Shown here one piece after another: positions 1 through 9,700 of a stretch of 64,000 nucleotides of DNA. Numbering within the stretch: the first letter of the stretch is position 1; each line of letters opens with the position of its first letter. Under the pieces are notes generated by a model. The model made no database searches and was not told where the DNA came from. It worked only from the letters and a program-made list of their open reading frames with translations. The DNA is from Macrosteles quadrilineatus (lineage: Eukaryota > Arthropoda > Insecta > Hemiptera > Cicadellidae), in assembly GCF_028750875.1 (NCBI RefSeq), contig NW_026542595.1:51977947-52041946 (forward strand), given 5' to 3'. A program made the position numbers and the translations under genes.

Positions 1-830
1 TTAATTTATAACTGGTAATGTGTTGCTGAAATATTTACAATGGATAACCTAACCTAAATACGGTAAGTGGGTAGAAATATTCTTTGTTACCACTATTTAC
101 AAAATAACTATTAGAAACATTATTACATTAGTAATTTATAGAACACTAGTGTACCTGTTGCTCGAATTCGAGCAATTGCGAAGCATTACAGGCGACTCAA
201 AGATTATGGAAATACTCACGATATACACAACAGTTAGATATAATCAAAATCGTTTGTAAATAGCTTATCTTTTTTCAAAAAGCTGATCTTGTTTTTAAGT
301 GTTTCTACAAATTGTTCCCTCTCATAGCAGCATTAGGTTGTCTATAATAACGATTATAAATGAAAAAAAACATTATTTCTTTTCTTCTACTTGGTTGTGT
401 TCTATGACTTTTTCTATGTTTCCATTGTTTGCAAATCGGTTATTTCAATGATTGCTCAAGAAATGTAGCTTATTGTTAATTCAGTTTTATTTTTAGCCTA
501 TATCAAATTGTCCAGGATTTCTCGCTTTTTTCCATTGTAATAATTTCACCAACCCAAGTTTCGTCTACAGATGCAATACGCCAAAGAATATCAAGAGTTA
601 GTGATATTAGGATTTTCCACTGATTTGGTAATAGAACATTATATTGCAAAACATGACATGATGCAGAAGAAAATCCAATTTAAAATCAGAAAAACCCATT
701 GCAAATACTGTAGGCTACTTCATTTTGACAAATTCAATAAATCACAATTTAAATATTAACAGCTGTTTCATTAAATAGTAGGGTAGAATTATGCATATGG
801 TCGTAATGTAAACAAATCTGAAGAGGCAAC
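1..830. other. AT-rich sequence without a recognisable gene
   Basis: I see no exon of the upstream part of GCN2 here. A 62-codon open frame at 571-759 shows no motif and is probably chance. The stretch is best read as intron. Confidence 0.5.
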
Positions 831-1150
831 TTTAAAGGCTTCTGGGGCAGAGCCCCATGGGAATTTACCTCGTTCCTCTTTTGATGGTTCATCTACAGAC
901 CAAGACCTTTCTTTAGAGACCCCTACCAAGTTTCTACGCCCAGCCGTTCTCTCAAATTAGCTGTGACAAAAACCCCGTTTTCCTCCGTAAGAATAACATG
1001 GGATGGGAATTTAAAGGCCACTGGGGCAGAGCCCCAAGGGAATTCACCATGTTTCTCTTTTGATGGCTCATCTACAGACCAAGACCTTTCTTTAGACACC
1101 TCTACCGAGTTTCTACACCCAGCCGTTCTCTCAAAATAGCTATGACAAAG
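831..1150 (+). repeat. Direct duplication of a ~140-bp unit, offset 179 bp
   Basis: The unit starting TTTAAAGGC at 831 recurs at 1010. Both copies hold GGGGCAGAGCCCCA, TCATCTACAGACCAAGACC and CCAGCCGTTCTCTCAAA, with scattered differences. The unit has a short palindrome (GGGGC/GCCCC) and no reading frame of note. The insertion of the Mag-like element lies just downstream. Confidence 0.8.
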
Positions 1151-1218
1151 AAAAACAGTTTCAAATTAATATATAGATTAAGCAATATTTAAAACATGAA
1201 AATGTGAAATAGGCCTAC

Positions 1219-1374
1219 TGTTATGTATGCTGAAATACTGTTCTGTAATTTAATTCAATCAGATGTTTTCATAAAAACAATGTTTGTTTACTTGTTACTT
1301 TTGTTATAAATGTTTGACAATAAAAGATTCTTCATTCACATGTTTTATTCTATTTTAAATGTAATAACGTTACA
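1219..1374 (+). repeat. 5' LTR of Mag-like element
   Basis: 156 bp, TGTTATG to GTTACA, matching 5526-5681 except for two transitions near the end. It contains AATAAA at about 1319. The gag start ATG at 1377 follows within three bases. TGGCGC at 1378-1383 is the usual beginning of a primer-binding site, so the PBS appears to overlap the gag start. Confidence 0.92.
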
Positions 1375-1376
1375 TA

Positions 1377-1796
1377 ATGGCGCTGCACGGACATGAGGAA
1401 TATGACAATGACGACACATCATCTACATTAACAGTGGAACAACCTACTACACAGACTCATTTCAAGTTCGAGAAGTTTGATGCTACCAAAGAAACATGGA
1501 AGTACTACTACCAAAGGTTTGAGTTGGAAATAATTGTTTGTGGATTACAACACAATCAAGAAGCTAAAAGAATTTTACTTCTGAAATGGATTGGTGCTGA
1601 ACATTATAGAATTGTGGTTGATAACTTTTATCCAACACCTATTTTAACAGTAGACTACGAGGAAATTGTTGAGTTTATTTCGAATTTCTATAAACCAAAA
1701 GTGGTTGATAACTTTTATCCAACACCTACGAGGAAATTGTTGAGTTTATTTCGAATTTCTATAAACCAAAAACATCCTATTTGGCCGAAAGACTAA
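1377..1796 (+). pseudogene. gag: gag start of Mag-like element, broken by partial duplication
   Basis: The frame opens with MALHGHEEYDNDD and a capsid-like segment (FEKFDATKETWKYYYQRFELEI, then AKRILLLKWIGAEHYRIV). The segment from about 1614 to 1699 is followed directly by a second copy of itself (about 1700-1769) lacking 16 internal bases. The extra 70 bp shifts the frame, and this ORF ends at 1796 with an out-of-frame tail. The gag-pol frame continues from 1781 in another frame. Mag-type elements usually have one long gag-pol ORF, so I read this as a disabling mutation rather than programmed frameshifting. Confidence 0.85.
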
Positions 1797-4700
1797 AATG
1801 TGGAAAAATCGTGAAGAACAAAGATCAATCTATACGCATATTTGTAAACAATTTGAGAGCTGGTACCACGGAATGTGAGTTTAAAGATACACTTGACGAA
1901 AGACTGCGAGACCAGTTCTTATTGGGCTTAAATGATCCTAAAATGCAAGAAGAGCTCATCAGAAAACATCCTGAGGAAAAAGCAAGACTTGTCGACATCG
2001 TTAAAGACGCCTACCTCATGGAAATGGCACATTCTCAACAACAACAAATAAAAACACTTGGGACATTTTCATGTGACGCACAGGTAAATAAGGTAGGGGC
2101 TACACGAACTACTAACAAAAGGGACAGTACTAGAATCAACTTGAATCCTGAGTCACAGTGTTTGAGGTGTGGGTTAGCAAAACATAAAACAGGTGAGTAT
2201 TGCAAGGCAATGAATATTCAATGTAGAGCTTGTGGGAAAATGGGGCATTTTGAACGAGTTTGTCTGAAATCCAATAATGTCGTCATTGAGAAAAATCTTT
2301 CAAGACGTTATGTCAAACAAATTGATAAGTTTGCTGGAATGAGTGATTATAGTGGAAATGTAGACTTTTTCCGTCAAAATAATGACGGATGTCCTGACAT
2401 ATCTGATGAGCTAGAAGCTGAGCTTCCCGGTTTGGTAAAGAACATAAGTCAAATTAATAATGTAGAGAAATTTTGTTACGTTGTTCATTTAACAATAAAT
2501 AGGGTTCCAATAACGATGGAATATGACACTGCTGCTGCAAGAACTATAATTAGTAAATCTACGTGGAAACAAATTGGTAAACCGGCACTGACTCCTACGG
2601 AGGAGCTGGGTGCTTATCTGTCATTTAGGATACCTATGCTCGGCGAGACTAAGGTCGCTGTTTCGTTAGGTTCAACTACTTTGCAATTAAGTGTTGCTGT
2701 CACTGACATTGTTTCAGGGACACCTTTGTTTGGTAAAGATTGGATTGTAGCATTTAATCTAGATCCTAACTGTGAACATGTATGTAAGCAAAATTCTTAT
2801 AGCGTCAATCATATTAACACGGACATTATAGACCAAGAGGGGGAGAAACGTAAGATATATAAAGAATTCAAAGACATAATTACCAATAACCTAGGAACAG
2901 TGAAAAATTTCAAAGCTAAGGTTAGAGTAGCTAATGATGTACAATTGCCAATACACAAACCGAGACCTGTTCCGTTCGCATTACACAGTGCAACTAGCAA
3001 GGAACTAGATCGTTTAGTGTCCTCAGGGGTCTTAGAACCTGTGGATCCGGCTACGACTCCGATCCTTTGTGCTTCTCCTTTAGTTGTTGTACCGAAGTCT
3101 AATGGTGAGGTACGATTATGTGCAGATTTCAAGGTATCAATCAACCCTCATTTAATCGATGACGAATACTGCATCCCTACGTTTGAAGAAACAGTGCTTA
3201 AGTTGAATGGTTCAAAATTCTTTTCAGTTATTGATTTGAAGGATGCGTATCTACAGATTCCAGTGGACGAAGAATCAAAAAAATATCTAGTGGTAGCGAC
3301 ACATAAAGGATATTTTACCTTCAATCGATTACCTTTTGGCATTAAGACTGCACCTAAGATTTTTCAAAAGCTGATGGACCAATTATTAGTTGGTACCGAT
3401 GATTGTGCGTGGTATTTTGACGACATATGTGTGGGCGGTAGAAGTGGACCAGAACACATTGATAGGCTCAAAACAGTTTTAAATATATTGAGGAGAGCAG
3501 GACTATGCACGCGTGAAGATAAACTACAGCTTTTCAAACAAGATCGTGTAGAAGCTATCAAGAAACAACCCCCACCAAAGAACGTTTCTGAGCTTAGATC
3601 ATTTCTTGGATCTGTGAATTACTATTCAAGATTTATTCCAAATTTGCAATCTCTTTGTTTTCCTTTACATAGACTTTTGCACAAGAACTCAACTTGGGCC
3701 TGGAATAGTGACTGTGAGGACGCATTCAACCATATTAAGAGCAACATTTCAAACAATATGGTACTTGTACATTATGATCCTAAACTTCCACTTATCCTTG
3801 CAACAGATGCTTGCAATATTGGATTAGGAGCAGTTCTCCTTCATCGTTGTCCTGATGGCAGTCAGAAACCAATTGCAGCCGCTTCAAGAACATTAAATTC
3901 AGCAGAACAGAACCATTCTTCTATAGATAAGGAAGCACTGGCCATTATCTTTGGTGTTGAGAAATTCTACAAATATCTCTATGGTAGACATTTCACTCTT
4001 TTGTGTGATCATAAACCACTTGAACGAATCTTTGGGGCAAAGCAGCCTATACCTAAACATGCCGCTTCCAGACTTGCAAGATGGGCTATTATCCTCAGTG
4101 GATACGACTACGATATAAACTACAGGGCTGGAAAAGATAATGTTCTGGCAGATTGTATAAGTAGATTACCTTTAGAAGGAGGAACAAATATTGATACGTA
4201 TCAGACGCTTGGTGAAGTAAACCAAGTAAGATCTATGAGAATTGAAGATTTGCCACTTAGAAAACGTACGATTCAAGATAACACTCACAGAGATGATGAA
4301 CTGAAACACATTATATCCTATTGTGTCAGGGGATGGCCCGATCGAAGTTCAATTCCGGACAATTTGAAGATATTCTATGTCAAGAGACATGAACTATCTT
4401 ATGAAGAGGGGATTTTATTGTGGCAAGAAAGAATATTAATTCCCAAGTCCCTTAGAGGAGACGTTCTTAGTTATCTCCACGTTTCACACCCAGGAATAGT
4501 TGCCATGCGCTCTTTGGCGAAGTTGTATGTGTACTGGCCAAAAATAGATGATGACATTGAAAACTTAGTGAAAACTTGTACAAGATGCCAAACATTCAGG
4601 AAAAATGATGTGAAAACGCCACTCAATTCATGGAATATACCGGAAAATGCTTGGGAAAGATTACATATTGATTTCAAAGGACCTTTTGACGGATACATGT

Positions 4701-5509
4701 GGTTAGTGGTAATAGACGCATATTCTCGATGGTTGGAAATATTTCCAATGAAAAACGCTACAAGCAACACTGTGATAAGACGACTTCGTGAACTTTTCTG
4801 TAGATATGGACTTGTGAAACAAATTGTTACTGACAATGGAAATCAGTTTGTCTCAGTAGAATTTAGAGAGTTTTGCCGCAATAATAACGTGATTCACATC
4901 AGAACTACTCCTTACCACAGTCGTTCCAATGGTTGTGTTGAACGAGTAATTCAGACGTTTCAAAACAAGTATCTCATGATTGACATAAATGATCACGAGC
5001 AAAGACTCCATACACTTTTGTTCTCATACAGGACAACTCCACATTCATCGACTGGACGGACACCAGCTGAACTTTTCCTGAAAAGAAACCCAAGAACTTT
5101 GATTGACACCCTAAGACCGGACGTGAAGGAAAAGATGAAACAGTCGTCAGAACGCCAAGAGTTTTATCATGATATCCACTCTAAACGTAAAGACTTCAAT
5201 GCAGGTGATAAAGTTTGGGTGAAACGGAATCAAAATGAAAATTGGAGAGAAGGGGTAGTGTTAAGGAAAACAGCACCATTGTCATACAGAGTGAACATTG
5301 ATGACAAAGAACACAGGCAGCATGCCGACCATTTAAGAACACGTCAACAAATACAGCCTGCACAACAATCTGTAACACAACAAACTTCAACACGCCAACA
5401 AATACGGCCTTTACAACTATCTTTTCAACAACAACTAACTTCACCTTCATCTGGTACTACAAACCAGAGAAAATCAAGTCGGAATATAAGAAAGCCAATG
5501 TACATTTAA
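1781..5509 (+). CDS. pol: gag C-terminus and pol of Mag-like element
   Basis: 1242 codons. In order: two zinc knuckles (CLRCG...C near residues 127-141 and CRACGKMGHFERVC near 148-161); a protease with DTAAA near 249, where DTGA or DSGA is usual; RT with LPFG and the catalytic YFDDI near 545-549; RNase H (ATDACNIGLGAVL near 675); an HHCC integrase finger (HVSHPG ... CTRCQ); and the DDE core (DFKGPF, TDNGNQF, and the glutamate in CVERV near 1053). About 20 residues that normally join RT to the RNase H connection (the YLGH segment) are missing between LFKQ and DRVEAI. The start at 1781 is only the first ATG in frame; the real translation began in gag. Confidence 0.9.
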   Translation: MAERLKCGKIVKNKDQSIRIFVNNLRAGTTECEFKDTLDERLRDQFLLGLNDPKMQEELIRKHPEEKARLVDIVKDAYLMEMAHSQQQQIKTLGTFSCDAQVNKVGATRTTNKRDSTRINLNPESQCLRCGLAKHKTGEYCKAMNIQCRACGKMGHFERVCLKSNNVVIEKNLSRRYVKQIDKFAGMSDYSGNVDFFRQNNDGCPDISDELEAELPGLVKNISQINNVEKFCYVVHLTINRVPITMEYDTAAARTIISKSTWKQIGKPALTPTEELGAYLSFRIPMLGETKVAVSLGSTTLQLSVAVTDIVSGTPLFGKDWIVAFNLDPNCEHVCKQNSYSVNHINTDIIDQEGEKRKIYKEFKDIITNNLGTVKNFKAKVRVANDVQLPIHKPRPVPFALHSATSKELDRLVSSGVLEPVDPATTPILCASPLVVVPKSNGEVRLCADFKVSINPHLIDDEYCIPTFEETVLKLNGSKFFSVIDLKDAYLQIPVDEESKKYLVVATHKGYFTFNRLPFGIKTAPKIFQKLMDQLLVGTDDCAWYFDDICVGGRSGPEHIDRLKTVLNILRRAGLCTREDKLQLFKQDRVEAIKKQPPPKNVSELRSFLGSVNYYSRFIPNLQSLCFPLHRLLHKNSTWAWNSDCEDAFNHIKSNISNNMVLVHYDPKLPLILATDACNIGLGAVLLHRCPDGSQKPIAAASRTLNSAEQNHSSIDKEALAIIFGVEKFYKYLYGRHFTLLCDHKPLERIFGAKQPIPKHAASRLARWAIILSGYDYDINYRAGKDNVLADCISRLPLEGGTNIDTYQTLGEVNQVRSMRIEDLPLRKRTIQDNTHRDDELKHIISYCVRGWPDRSSIPDNLKIFYVKRHELSYEEGILLWQERILIPKSLRGDVLSYLHVSHPGIVAMRSLAKLYVYWPKIDDDIENLVKTCTRCQTFRKNDVKTPLNSWNIPENAWERLHIDFKGPFDGYMWLVVIDAYSRWLEIFPMKNATSNTVIRRLRELFCRYGLVKQIVTDNGNQFVSVEFREFCRNNNVIHIRTTPYHSRSNGCVERVIQTFQNKYLMIDINDHEQRLHTLLFSYRTTPHSSTGRTPAELFLKRNPRTLIDTLRPDVKEKMKQSSERQEFYHDIHSKRKDFNAGDKVWVKRNQNENWREGVVLRKTAPLSYRVNIDDKEHRQHADHLRTRQQIQPAQQSVTQQTSTRQQIRPLQLSFQQQLTSPSSGTTNQRKSSRNIRKPMYI

Positions 5510-5511
5510 AG

Positions 5512-5525
5512 AAGGAAGGGGGAAA
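5512..5525 (+). promoter_or_regulatory. Polypurine tract of Mag-like element
   Basis: A purine run (GAAGGAAGGGGGAAA) ends one base before the 3' LTR start TGTTATG, where plus-strand DNA synthesis is primed in LTR retrotransposons. Confidence 0.8.
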
Positions 5526-5681
5526 TGTTATGTATGCTGAAATACTGTTCTGTAATTTAATTCAATCAGATGTTTTCATAAAAACAATGTTTGTTTACTT
5601 GTTACTTTTGTTATAAATGTTTGACAATAAAAGATTCTTCATTCATATATTTTATTCTATTTTAAATGTAATAACGTTACA
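5526..5681 (+). repeat. 3' LTR of Mag-like element
   Basis: 156 bp, same ends as the 5' LTR, followed by the CCTAC target duplication. It carries CATATATTTT where the 5' LTR has CACATGTTTT. Confidence 0.92.
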
Positions 5682-6130
5682 CCTACTTTTATTAAAATTT
5701 ATCTAACAAAAAACCTAACCTAGCCTAGGCATCATAGCCTAAATGGTTAAATTAAATTGAAACATTACATTTTACACAAGAAAAATGTTTAGGCACGAGC
5801 CGCAGGCGAGTGTGGAAAGTTTCTCAAGTGCATCAAAGTTAGTTTGCACTCGCATTACACATCATATTTTTCCTACAGTTTCTATCAAGCATATAAATAA
5901 TTAGTCTTACAAACACTGTAAAATACGTTTTTAGGTTGGGTTAAATCCAAACATTGGACGGAATGGGAAACGCTGCACCAGCTGATCGCAGTCGTAATAC
6001 CTTTAAGTGTTGCCAACTTATTTTCAAGCCTACTTGTATTACGTGCCTAATAAAAGCACACTGTTTTCTGATGTTTGGTTGGAATACTGGTGTGGGGAAA
6101 AAAAGAAAAACTGTGCAGCAAAAGTAAAAA

Positions 6131-6332
6131 GGGTACACTTCCATATCTGTTGGCACAAACAACCGTATGAAATATCGATCAATGTAGGCGTATAGATTAA
6201 TACAATAGATCGTTTGGTTAGTTAGGTAAGATTAGCATAACCTAACTAACCAAACGATATATCGAATTAAACAATCGAATAATCTATATTACTCATTCGG
6301 TTGTTTGTGCCAACAGATATGGAAGTGTACCC
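6131..6332. mobile_element. hAT-like palindromic MITE, 202 bp
   Basis: The ends are inverted copies (GGGTACACTTCCATATCTGT at 6131 and its reverse complement at the far end, about 35 bp each). A second inner inverted repeat lies around CGTTTGGTTAGTTAGG. The flanks carry the 8-bp duplication AGTAAAAA (6123-6130 and 6333-6340). The 8-bp duplication points to the hAT superfamily. No coding capacity. Confidence 0.85.
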
Positions 6333-6567
6333 AGTAAAAAGTGTGCAGCAAAAGTAAGTAGATGCAGCACTTAGCAACTTTCTGTGCTATAATAAGTACA
6401 AGGAAGGCCACTTTGTCAGGTGCCTGTAGGAAAATAAATGTTTAAAAATTTTTTTGTGTATTTATTTTAAAATTAGCTCTACAACCAGCTGAAATCCCTC
6501 AGCAAAATATGATCCATGCACAGTAACATTCACTTCCTAACACAAATTATTGATTAATGGCTTTTAG

Positions 6568-6774
6568 GTTCGCAACAAACTCGATCGCTGTCTGTATGCA
6601 ATCAAGAGGATACAGTTAAATCCAATGAACAAACTTCTTTATAAAAAAATAACAAGAGAAGTCAAGCTGTTATCAAGGCTGAACCATGAAAATGTTGTGC
6701 GTTATTTCAACTCTTGGATTGAAACCTCGGTTCAAAGTGACGACTCCTCACAAACATCTTCTTCTCCTGATAAG
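6568..6774 (+). CDS. Gcn2: GCN2 exon: kinase beta-2 to beta-4
   Basis: Phase 0 at both ends, 69 codons. It follows a pyrimidine-rich tract ending in TTTTAG and ends at AAG|GTAACA. The translation begins VRNKLDRCLYAIKRI, with the lysine of YAIK as the ATP-anchoring residue, then ITREVKLLSRLNHENVVRYFNSWIE, with the helix-C glutamate in REVKLL. A serine-rich stretch follows (SDDSSQTSSSPDK), which starts the long insert GCN2 kinases carry between beta-4 and beta-5. The glycine-rich loop must be in an exon before this one; I did not find it in 1-6567. Confidence 0.93.
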
Positions 6775-9700
6775 GTAACACCACTAACACGTAATATGCA
6801 TCATTAGTCCAAGCATTAACAAGTGGAGAATATCAGTAGTCCACAGTTATAAACAATATACAGATCTTTTTTAAATGCTTTTACGCTTAGGGGTAGCGAA
6901 CGAGCTCCAACCTAAAGGTGAGTGAGCGTAGCGAACAAACTTCAACCAGGATGTGATTGAGCCATGCGAACGAGATCATCTTGAAAATTAAGAAGTTAAA
7001 CGGGGCAAAGCACGCGGGTTACAGCTAGTGATTTATATATGTATTTAAAGCTAAAATTCTCAAGTTTTATTAGAAACTTAGTATAACTTGATATGAGCCC
7101 ATTAGTTGCCTGGCATAAAGCTAAGCAAAATTTGACCTCGTCCCAGGTTTTGGTCAGTTCTTCAGGGTATCTTGCACCAACACATGCGACTATTCTCTGT
7201 CAGAGGTGATTCAGATCCCGAATCTGCACCAAGTGGTCATAATTCTTCACTACCCCCCCCCCCCCCTCCCCAAAAGAGAAAGCCCAGAGGAGTCATATCT
7301 GGTCTCCTAGGAGGCCTTTGGATGGGCCCTTCCGTGTCAATCCACATATCTAGCGCTTCTCGCACCTGCAAACTGTAGTGTGGTGACACTCCATCATGTT
7401 GAAAATAGACAGGGCCATTCTCCATTTCAACGTCATCCAACTGTGGGAAAACGTACTCCTCTAGCATGTCATAATAAATGTCACCGTTTATATCCCCTGA
7501 AGTACTGACCAAAACCTGGGAAGGGGTCAAATTTCCCTTAGATTTATGCCGGGCTCAAGTTAGGATTTAATGTTGCTCATATTGAGCTATACTACATTTC
7601 TAATAACACTTAAAAAATTTAGCATTAAATCTAATATATAAAATTCTCGTGTCACAGTGTTTGTCTGCAAACTCCTCCGGAACGACTTCACCGATCGTTA
7701 TGAAATTTTGTGTGTAAATTCTGTAGGTATGCGAATCGGACGTAAACTATTTCCCGTTTCGAAATTCTTAAAAGGGGCCGCCCCAGTGGCTCTGGAGTTT
7801 CCCATGTTAACCTTATGAGAAATGGAATTAATGAATCTTAACAGCTGTTTCAATTAAACAAGTTGGTTCTGTTCTATGATGTTCAATAGCATTAAAGTTA
7901 CAAGGATTACCAACAGGGTGCAGCACTATTATTTCTTTTACATTTATGACAACAGCTAATTTGCAACCAAAAGGTGAGTGAGCGTAGCGAACGAACTTCA
8001 ACCTGGAGGCGAGTTAGCGTAGCGAACGAGCTAACCTGAAGGCAAGTGAGCGCAGCGAACGAGCTCCAACCCAAAGGTGAGTGAGCGAAGCGAACGAACT
8101 TCAACCTGGAGGCGAGTTAGCGTAGCGAACGAGCTAACCTGAAGGCAAGTGAGCGCAGCGAACGAGCTCCAACCTAAAGGTGAGTGAGCGTAGCGAACGA
8201 GCTCCAACCCAAAGGTGAGTGAGCGTAGCGAACGAACTTCAACCAGGACGTGATTGAGCGATGCGAACGAGATATCTTGATTCAACCTGGAGGCGAGTTA
8301 GCGTAGTGAACGAGCTAACCTGAAGGCAAGTGAGCGCAGCGAACAAGCTCCAACCTAAAGGTGAGTGAGCGTAGCGAACGAGCTCCAACCCAAAGGTGAG
8401 TGAGTGTAGCGAACCAACTTCAACCTGGAGGCGAGTTAGCGTAGCGAACGAGCTAACCTGAAGGCAAGTGAGCGCAGCGAACGAGCTCCAACCTAAAGGT
8501 GAGTGAGCGTAGCGAACGAGCTCCAACCCAAAGGTGAGTGAGCGTAGCGAACGAAGTTCAACCAGGACGTGATTGAGCGATGCGAACGAGATCATCTTGA
8601 AAATTAAACGTAACGGTACTTTCTTTCCATCGGTCTGTCTTAGGGGAAACCTATAACTTAGGCGATACGAAGTTCGCTGGGTCAGCTAGTCTCTATATAT
8701 AAATGCAAAATTCCGATCAACGCACAGGCCAAACCATACCACCTAGGAGCATGAAATTTTCCATACATATTCCTCTCATAGCGTAGGCAGACAATAAGAA
8801 GCGATTTTACAAAATTCCCAACGGGCCCACAGAAGGTCAAAGTTAGCATGGAGTTTGTATAGGAAGAATAATTTGTTTTGAGTTTTTGTTTACAATTTAT
8901 TTGTCTGCAATTTATTTAATCATCAGCAGTTAGAATAAAAAAATAAATTTAACTTACTAAGGTTATTTCCAACCATATAAACATCATAGTTATGTGCCAG
9001 TGAAATTAACCTAATTAATTGTGGGCGTGGCATTTTAGTTTTATCAATTTCTAATAAGTGTGATTAGTGTTGAAGAAAGTATGAATTGAACTTAGTTTTT
9101 ATTGCATTTGAATTTTTAAGAACTTATGATATTGGTCTGTTAATATTTTTGTAGTTGTGTAAACTTTCTGATAGTACTTACACTGAGGTTTTAAATGTTA
9201 ATGGCGGGTTCGTTCCACACAATGTCATTCACATCACAGGAGACTGTGCGTGTTTATTTACTTCAATTTATTTACTTAATTCAAGGGAATACTTCTATGA
9301 AATGTCTAAGCTATTTACCTTTTGTTGGGTTGTGTGAGCTGGTTGACAAATAATCACATTTTTTTTCGAGGTTTATCGAAATGGTGAATTATATGTCAAG
9401 TTTGGTGATGAACGTATTACCTTGAAAAGACTCAGATTTACACAATCCCTGTCTAGCGGGCACTTCCACGTTTATCTTCACAAAAATGTAATTGAGGCCA
9501 TAGTGATCACCGGATGTGCCTGAGGGGAATCATTTTTTATACTGCGACTTCCCCTGGTTCCTACGGACTACCCGTTTAAAGGTTGCAATTCCCTTTGAAA
9601 GTGTACTTCGCCCTCACCATCAACAAAGCTCAGGGACAGTCACTTAAGATCGCAGGATTAGACTTGAGAGAGGATTGTTTTTCTCATGGACACTTTTATG

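Larger units (their letters stand above)
1219..5681 (+). mobile_element. Mag-like Ty3/gypsy LTR retrotransposon
   Basis: Two 156-bp LTRs (1219-1374 and 5526-5681) begin TG and end CA, flanked by the 5-bp target duplication CCTAC at 1214-1218 and 5682-5686. A purine-rich tract abuts the 3' LTR. The interior carries gag and pol in two frames; the domain order protease, RT, RNase H, integrase is that of Ty3/gypsy. The small LTRs and compact layout suggest the Mag lineage. I see two mismatches between the LTRs, so the insertion is recent. It lies in the same sense as GCN2, inside an intron or upstream region. It is probably not competent because of the lesions described for gag and pol. Confidence 0.92.

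Noticed and set aside
571..759. 62-codon frame as the missing GCN2 glycine-loop exon
   Set aside because: No glycine-rich loop or kinase N-lobe pattern is present.
8031..8595. Long overlapping - strand frames rich in SLRSLTFGLELVR
   Set aside because: They follow the minisatellite unit length; no unique sequence, no start context and no domain.
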